From assembly GCF_040581485.1 (NCBI RefSeq), contig NC_090131.1:6200001-6264000 (forward strand): 64,000 bases of DNA, written 5' to 3'. The stretch is from Linepithema humile (taxonomy: Eukaryota; Arthropoda; Insecta; Hymenoptera; Formicidae). Below the pieces are notes generated by a model. That model saw nothing but the letters and a program-made list of their open reading frames with translations. It did no database searches and had not been told where the DNA came from. Position numbers and translations under genes: made by a program. Positions 25,701 to 34,700 of the stretch are shown here, one piece after another (position 1 is the stretch's first letter; every line of letters starts with the position of its first letter).

Positions 25701-28700
25701 ACGACAAAGGAATTTTTTATATTTTCCGAGAAATAGTATTGTATCGTTATTTCCTCACACTTGCTGCGAATCGCTACTTATGGAATTATAATGACAGGGG
25801 GGTACGAGGCGAGGGATGAGGAGGAGGGTCGCAGGTTCAATTTAGCGACCCGCGTAATGTCGAACGGCGTGGAAGTGATCGTCGCGGGACCGACGCCGGC
25901 TCTACGATGGGAGAACTCGAATCTTCAGCCTACCCTCACCTTGTCGGACGCGGTGGTCATGCTCCTGCCGCAGGATAAGCCGAACGAGTTTGTCACGAAG
26001 ACTTGCACAACAACTTTCACGTATCTCAGCACGATCACTAAGGATGGAACGACTACCGTCTCGACGGAGCAGCAGGTGCTTACGCAAACATATCTGTACA
26101 CACATTTTCTTCCAACAAAATATTTACTGTTGAAGCACACATCACGCTTGTATGCGCCGTCGCAATTTATCGGCTCGTGATAATTTACGATCGAAAAACT
26201 TTAAAGTCATCGATTTAATGGCGCGTTAATTCAGAAATATGTGTGCATTTTTATGGACCTCCGTTGCTATTGTTAAATTGCCATTGTTTATAATAATTTT
26301 TTAACTTTTTTTAGGTGGTGGCGAACACAGCGACGGAAGAACGGCACAGGAAGCCCGGCTCCGAAACGGCGGCTGTGACTCTGCAAGCGTCCCCGACTCT
26401 GCGTACCGAAGTATTCAAGACGACCTATACATATTTAACATTGAACACGGATCACCCGGATGTAAACGACGCCTTGGAAAGTAGCACGAAAGTCATAACG
26501 AACACGGTTACCGCACCGCAACATTACCTAGACATGATTCTCGAGCCGTCCGAAGCTCCGCGACCGGAAACCAATACATATCTCAGTACCAGAGTATTAG
26601 AAAAGACGTTTATGGAAGAAGGTCGAACGAAAATAGAAACAGTCAGCGACACGATTACCCAGGTTCGTTCGCTTTTTCACAAACTTCTGTTTCGATAATG
26701 CCATTGTTACATAATTTCTTGTTCGATTATGTTTTTAGTTAATAGTAACAGAATCAGCGCCTCCGCCGCGACCAACAAGTGTCACGACCACTTTAACCGC
26801 CTTGGACAACACCGACGGTAGCGTGACGGACATAACTAAAACGTATTACATCACGTACACATATTTCAACACATTTCTGGAGAAAGGTAGCACGGTAGTG
26901 CGCACAAATGTCGCCACATCGACCGACATCGTGTTAGAGAAAGTGCCGGTGCGGAAAACAACGATAAAAACCGCTCCGATAATTCCTACGCCGGAGCCAA
27001 TACAGATCTTCGCTACAAAAACGTACCTTACCACCTTCACTTATTTCACGACCTTACTGCAGGTATTTTTACGAGCTTTTAATACAAAATTTTTAATTAT
27101 ATTAAAACTTTTATACTTAAAATTTTTATATTCAATATTAAACACTTAAAATTTTGCGTCAGGCCGGCCCAGATGGCGAAACGTCAACGACTGTGACGTC
27201 TCGTTCGCACATTGTCGAAAACGTTGTGACAGAATCAATCGCGCCGAGTTTACTAGACGCCGGCTACATGAACGCCTTGCTGACGACCGCGCATCATTCC
27301 GATCCGGTGAAAAACGTCGTCACGGGCTCGACAATTATTTTCTTCGACGAAGAGGAGCAGATCAATCCAACCGCGACCTCAAATCTTCCAGAATCGACCT
27401 CCTTTGCGGAGTTAAAAAGTCAGGAGAAGACTTCCACGAGCACGACAGCTACGATGTCAACGGAAACGTTGTCGTCGGAAAGTGTTCATTCTGATAAGCC
27501 AGCAGATTTAAATAATAAACAGGTATATTTGATCATCCTACTATTATATTGAATTAAAAATAAATTATTAAGATTTTTCGTAATAGAAGATACCAAATCA
27601 TGCAGATATCTTATGTAAATGCTTGTATTTTTAAAGGATAATAACGCCACTGCGCTGTCGAGCGACGAGCCGCAAAACAAACGCCCCAATTCGCAGCCCG
27701 GAAACGATAATCAAGTCAGCAATCTCCTTAGTCTCGGCTCTTTGGGGATAAACAGCCTATCTGCGCTGGGACCAGTGATCACGGCGATGGCCGGATTACT
27801 GCAGGGAAAGACCGCGACTCGCAGAAACGACACCGTGCCTCTCGCGGAGACGCAAGAAGTCACAACGCAAAGGGCGCCGATTTACATACCCGTCGCGGAA
27901 TTCGCCGACGGTGACATAGAGACCGCTGAAAGTCAAAATATCGGTAAAGTTCTTCTCCGCGCAATGATCACTAACGCTTTGTTTAACGCGCTTCGAATTA
28001 CATAGTTGAACTTTTCAGCCGCTCATCTGGCGAATCTCAATCACAATTACATCGCCGAGACGCGCCACAAGGTGACCAGCAGCCTCGCCGACGGCATACC
28101 GATATCGCCGGGTGAAATAATCACCGCGAACAGCGATGTCATCATAGGAAAACCCGGCAAAATGGCGCCGAGGCCGCCGCAGACATTCCTGAAGGACGAA
28201 GAGCACATCGGCATGAAACCCCCGCCGTTACCGGTGCCGAATATTCCGGTGCATCCTGTATTAGAAGTTCTGGAGAACGATCACGGTGACGTGCAAGCTC
28301 AGCAGACCGCGCAAAGTCCGCAGCTGCAGATCTTGCCGGCTCATCAAGTTTACGAGGAACACCTGAAAGTGCCGGTTTCCATTCCTCTCGAGACGAATCA
28401 TCCAGCAGTTAAGCAAACTCAAAAATTGCTTCCCGTTCAATCATCACCGCCTAAGAGAATCATATCGAAACAGGATATTCTGAAGAACGATCCCTTGCTA
28501 AAGCCACCCGATAGACCGAACGTGGAGCAGTACGCAAATCCAAATATAAATCTTAAAATTCCGGAGTGGAATCCGGAGAAATATAGAAGACCCTGGAGCG
28601 CCAAAGATCCCTTGACACCGCCTTTGTCACCTGCGAGATTCGACGAAGTATGTTTACTTTTTGTATTATTTATATACATATTCTTAGCAGTGTGTATGTA

Positions 28701-31700
28701 ATTAAAACAATTACAGAAAAATATCTCTTTGATATAAAAATAAAATAATACAAGACGCAATCGTTTATGCAATATATCGTAGAGTTTTAAAAAATTACAA
28801 ATACTTTCATACAAAAAAATTGAGATTTTTGTAACTTTATGACAAAGAATAACCTCATTTTGCAGCTCTAATAATTTATAATCTAATACGATTTTCTGCA
28901 TATATTTATAATCTGGATATTTATGATAATTTCTTTTAAGATTCATCCGGACAAGCCGATTGAGAAGCCTCCACCGACGGTACTACCTTTGGAAGAGCAG
29001 AAACGACCGCCCTGGGCACAAAGAGACCCTTTGTTACCAGACACCTCTATTATTATTCAAAGCTCAGAGTCAAAGCCGATTTCTACTGAACCGATAGTTC
29101 ATCAGGTCCCACATGTCATTGATAGGTCGACGGGACAACCTTTGTTAGTTAATATCCAACCGAGTCAAGTAGCCAACGTTGTAATTCCTCAGGGCGGCAC
29201 TCAGGCTTTGATTTTTGGAGATGCTAACGAACCTCACATAAGTGGTCAATATTTCGATGATCCCTCGCCTTATCCGGAACCCGAAACTGGGCCGGGTTTC
29301 GTCGGTATTCAAAAGGCACGTGAAATAAAACAATTTCAATATCCACATTGCTAAACGTTGAAAATTTGCAAATACAGAAATAATAGAAAACATTTTTGTA
29401 TTCTCTATTTTCTGTGGAGTAGTACATCATTTAAAAAATTAAAAATATATACGAATAATTTTATAGAGATGAAAAAATTGATTCTATCATTTCTATGTCT
29501 GAAAACTTTCCAATGTGAAAAATTTTGTAATGTAAAAATAAATTTTTATACTGCGCTATATATCGATTTACAGATCGAAGATTTGCCTCAATATTCAAAC
29601 GAGAAGAATCCAGCCGATTACATGATTCCTCCGTCGCCGCCTGCTAGCTTCAAGCCCGCTTCCCTGAAGCCAGGTTTTTCGAGTCGCCCACACGCTGTTC
29701 TATCACCTGTACGCGGCAGGCCACAGGAAGCGCAAGAGATGCCTCTACTACGACCCGAGAAGAGACCAGAGGTGCATCTAATCAAACGTCCCGACGGATC
29801 CGCAGGCTCCAGCCAAGGCCACGTTCATACGGAAATTCTTGTGCATCACAAACCGGAAACGATAAACCTTCGACCGCAGCCCGCTCCTCATCCGTCCGTT
29901 CATTCTCACGTGCACCAACCGCCACCGAGACGCGTGGAAGTTTCCGCGGCGACTGAGGTTCCGCATCGATACATATTCCTTGGTAAACCGGATTCGAACG
30001 GCAACGAGATAGCCTTGAGCACCAATTGGAAATCCGACAAGAAGCCCGTGCGATTCGCGCTGAACAATCGACCGAGGCCGAGACCCGCGTTGCGGCCGAC
30101 AACCAGCCGTCCTCTCGACAGACACGTGTTCGTCGAACGACCCACTGGATATCCTCCGATCAGGAAGCCGACGTATTCCGGACCGCCGAGGCCACCGATA
30201 AAAACGCAGACCAGCTTCACGCTGGCGCATCGCCCGTCGAACTCGCAGCCTCATCAAGAACCAACGCGAATACCGCCTCAAATTTTCACTCTTCAGACCG
30301 ATCACCAGAACAGACCACTGCAAATTTATCCGGACAAGACGCCCGTTGAACAGAGCGATCGCGTGCCGACTGGAGCGATAAAATATCATAATCCTTTGTA
30401 TCAAATTCCGGACGAAAGTAAGCATCCTCAAGCATCCACCGCGAAGCCGCAGCACGTATCGTCGGATTATTTTGAAAAATGGCCGACCAACACGCCGGAA
30501 CAGACGTCATTGGATTCCGACATCGGCGCGTCGGAGTACAACTACCAGAATCGCTATCACGGGAATAAGAGCCAGGAGATCGACGATCAGGACGAAAAGG
30601 ACGCGAACGATCCTGTGTATTCGCAGAGTGTCAATCAAACCTTGAGACCGCAAACTCCGTACGGAACAGTTTCCATCAATACTGTGGTAGGCAAACCGCT
30701 GGAGGTCACGCAAGAACACGACGTGATTTTCGAGGACAAAACGAGCGGGATACTGCAAGGACCTCACGGCGCCGATCCTTATAACACGAGACCTTACGAC
30801 CTGCCGATAGTACAAGGCAAGCCCTTCGGCGTCTACAACGGTTACGTGGATCCGGCGATTCCTTATGGTTACAAACTGAAAGGAGGCAAGCCGGATTACG
30901 AAATAGTCCACGGTATACCCGCGATTTATAACGGCGATGTAAACCCGACGAAGAAGACGCAGGAAGGACAAACCACGACGCTGAATTCGCTCGAACGCGA
31001 CGACACGATTGATCTGAAACCACCGGCGATTATACCTCAGTTCGGCGCCGAGGTGGACAGGCCGGGACGGCCGTTCGCCAGACCGATCAGACCCGACTCG
31101 AGACCCGTTTTGTACATCAAGCCGGAAATACTGACGAAACCGCCGATTAAATTGGAAGTCAGACCCGATTACGGCGTAAAACGTCCGGAGACTTTCAACA
31201 ATCAGACGTTCGGCTTAAAAATAAATCACGATCTTCAGAATTGGAATGTAGATGCGATTATGCCAGATATTGTAAAATCGCAACAAAAGATCGCAGCAGG
31301 ACAGATTCCCGAGATGAAAGCGGGCGAGAATAAAAATAGCACCGCGCCCTCTCGTCCGCTCGGCGGTAAACGTCCCGGCGTCGTTCGACCGGAGCACGGA
31401 ACGTTCACGAGAGTGCATCCGGATTATCCTCACATCTTGACAAAACCGAAGCCGCAAGTGCCGGATCCGGTGATCATCTCGAGCGACAATGCGAAACTGG
31501 AAGCGCACGGTCGCCCGAATAAGTTCTCCATGTCGGTCGAGGCGACGGGCGAGGAAATGGACAGTAAAACGCAGACCGAGAGGCCGCCAAGTATGTTAAT
31601 CACCAAGAACAATCCGTCGCATAATAAGAAGAGCAACGAGACTCTGGAAACGGCGTATCAAACGAATTTCGCCTCCTTGGATCCCCACGACAAGACAAGA

Positions 31701-34700
31701 CCGATCAACGTCAAGGAAGTAAATATTCCCTCCAGAAATATAATGCCACCGCCCTTAAATGTTGGATCGAATCAATCGAACAAGAATGAGCAAGAGGGAC
31801 TTAAGCCTCCGCCACCGCCGTCGAGCGACGTGCTCGGATTGTCGCCGCCACCGGTTGATATCACTACAACCCACGTGCCGATAGAGGATAGATTCGCTTT
31901 AGTGACAAACAACGAATCAGGCCTGAAACCGCCGAAATTCGTGCCGCTGAAAGAATCGACGACGGCCGCGCCGCCTCCGCCTAGCACGAATATGGTTCCG
32001 CCCAGTCCAAGACCGTCACTCACAAGACCTTTCCTCGTAGAATTGCTGTCTCAGGTGAGACTTCGAACGCTCAATAATTATTTGAATTAATTTGAGAAGT
32101 GAATATTTGAATAATCTTGTTCGAATAATAAAATTATTAAAATAAAAATGCAAATTTCAAAGATTCTCGAAGCACGATGTAAAATTTACTCTTCAAACAA
32201 AATTCGCGTGAGAAATTAATTAGCAATTTGATTACGTTTTAGGATATGGTGCCGCCACCACCGGTACTCACGACGACGAGGCCGCTTGAGATCGCCACCG
32301 TACGACCGGCTGTCGCGGTTTCCGGCTCCATACAGATAGCCACCGCTGTCGCGACGTCTCACATTCCGGTAGTTCAAGATATTGAATCCAAAATCCCGAT
32401 TATCCACGGCACCGTCGATTTGCCGGTCGTAGTTGACGTGCCTGAAATTCTCAGACCCGCGGAAACACGAATGACCGAACACGTTAGCGTCTACACCGTG
32501 CGGCCTTTCGACACGAGACCCGTGTCCAGGTACGTAAATCACGTTTGATGAATCTCAATTTTTATCGTATCGCAATTATTAAAAAGAAATTATCAATAAT
32601 TTTTTGTCCGTCGCGTTTTAGGATTCAAACAACATCGACATTGTCTACAAATATGGTGATTCCGACGAAATTAAGGCCCCCTCAAGTGGATTACATTCAG
32701 CCGAGCAGATCGTCAACGATCCATCGCGATGTCAATCCAACGAGATCATACGTACTAGACATTCCTCCAAATCCTGTTAAGCGACCTGAGCATCCAATAT
32801 TCTTGGAGTCTAGTTACGAGAGCGTCTCACCGTCGACAAGAGTAAAACCCACTGAATCTTTAACGTTCGCCGTAGGAACGACTCAAAAGAAACAACAACA
32901 TTTGACCGAAATAATTAAAACACAGAAGCCACAAGCAACCGATTACAACACAGTAAACAAAACGGCAAACGAAGAATCATCTATAATCGTTACTAGAGTC
33001 GACAGTTCGATCACTAAAGTGACCAGTACTTTAATACCAAAGCAAGACGATAAGGTGTACTCGCAAATAAGCGATTCGATTGCGCCGTTTACGAAGAACA
33101 TTGTAAAAACTACAACTAGCGTTGCAAAAGATGACTCCAACAGTGCTATACGTATGAAACCAAAAGAGGTACAGATTTATCTTGATAGATATTTTTATTA
33201 TTTTTGCCTAATTTTTCAAAAGAATTTTGCAAAGAAATAATTTCAAGGAATTTTCCAGTACTTGTTACGTTTTAAAGAATTCATTCCGTAGGCTTAATTA
33301 TGCTTGTAAATATTAGGTGACGCGATTTAAGACATCGACGGTAACGAGAACTAAAACGTCAGTGCTGGGCTCGCCGCCAACAACGAGAACACTTCTACTC
33401 ACTCATACGATGACAACGACTACAGTGGAGACGGTGACGGAAACGTTAGTCCGTCCGACAAGCGTTGTGTCCACGGTAACTTCGACAATTCTACAACCGA
33501 TCGTTACAAGAGTGCCTTCGTCATACGACAACGCGGTGGATAATGACTCTATATTTGTCGTAATGAGCGATCAGAAACCACCCGCGCCCGGCGCCGAAGA
33601 GGTATAAATTCATGAAATATATTCATCATAAAAAAATGTAGATTTCTCTTATCAAATAATTGTAATTTATAAATGTGGATTAATCGATTATAATTATTTT
33701 TAAATATTTTATGAACGGATGTATTTCAGGTGGAAGCCGAATACGGAGAGGACGATGTTTCTCGCGACGAACAGGATCCCGCGGGCAACGAAATTCACCG
33801 AGTACTCGCGGGTGGAGTGCTAGGCGCGCCGGCGGTGCCTCTCACACCTGTCGCGAATCATTGCACACCGGAGTGTAAATCGTCCAAGTCTGAAATATGC
33901 GCCGAAGTGGGAACCGAGATGAGATGCGTATGTCGGCCTGGATTTGCGAGGATGTTCCCGGATCGTCCATGCAAGCGTAAGTTTGCGGAACAAAATTTTC
34001 AACCGCGTATCTCCGTTTGATATATTTCGTATTTTAACGCGCAACAACTTTTAGCGACTTACACGTATACTGTACGCGTCGGTCTCGATCGCATCGGCCA
34101 CGAACTCGTGGAGTACGAAGCTGCCTTAAACGATTCCACGTCGGCGATTTACAAACGCCTGGCGACTCCGACGAAGGACGCCTTGGACAGGACCTTAATG
34201 CAGAGCGACTTAAGAGACGTGTACAGAGGACTCAAGATTTCCGGATTCACTCCGGATCCCACGAAAGTCGAGTTCCATATACAACTCAGCGATAACGCTA
34301 ACGAGACCAGATTGAAGGAGGTCCTTCGGAAATATTTGGTCGGAAGCAATTACAGTTTAGGTGGCACGGAGGTTTACGCGTCGAAGAATCTCGATTTGGT
34401 AAGTCGAACCGTAATATGCAAATTATTAAACGTAATAAAAATTGTCAATATACTAATCATGAATGTTTCCGATACTTAATTGTCGAATTCAATTCAGATC
34501 GAGGCGCACGATTTTGACGAATGCGCTTCCAAAGAAGGCCCGCATCACGATTGCTCGCCCTACGCGGCTTGCTTCAACTTGCGCGGCTCCTATCAATGTT
34601 CTTGTAGAGAAGGCTGGGCCGATTTGTCGGAGAATCCAGCGTATCCCGGACGAATGTGCTCGCAAGCTCCGTTGGGATGCGCTGGCTGCAACAACAAGGG

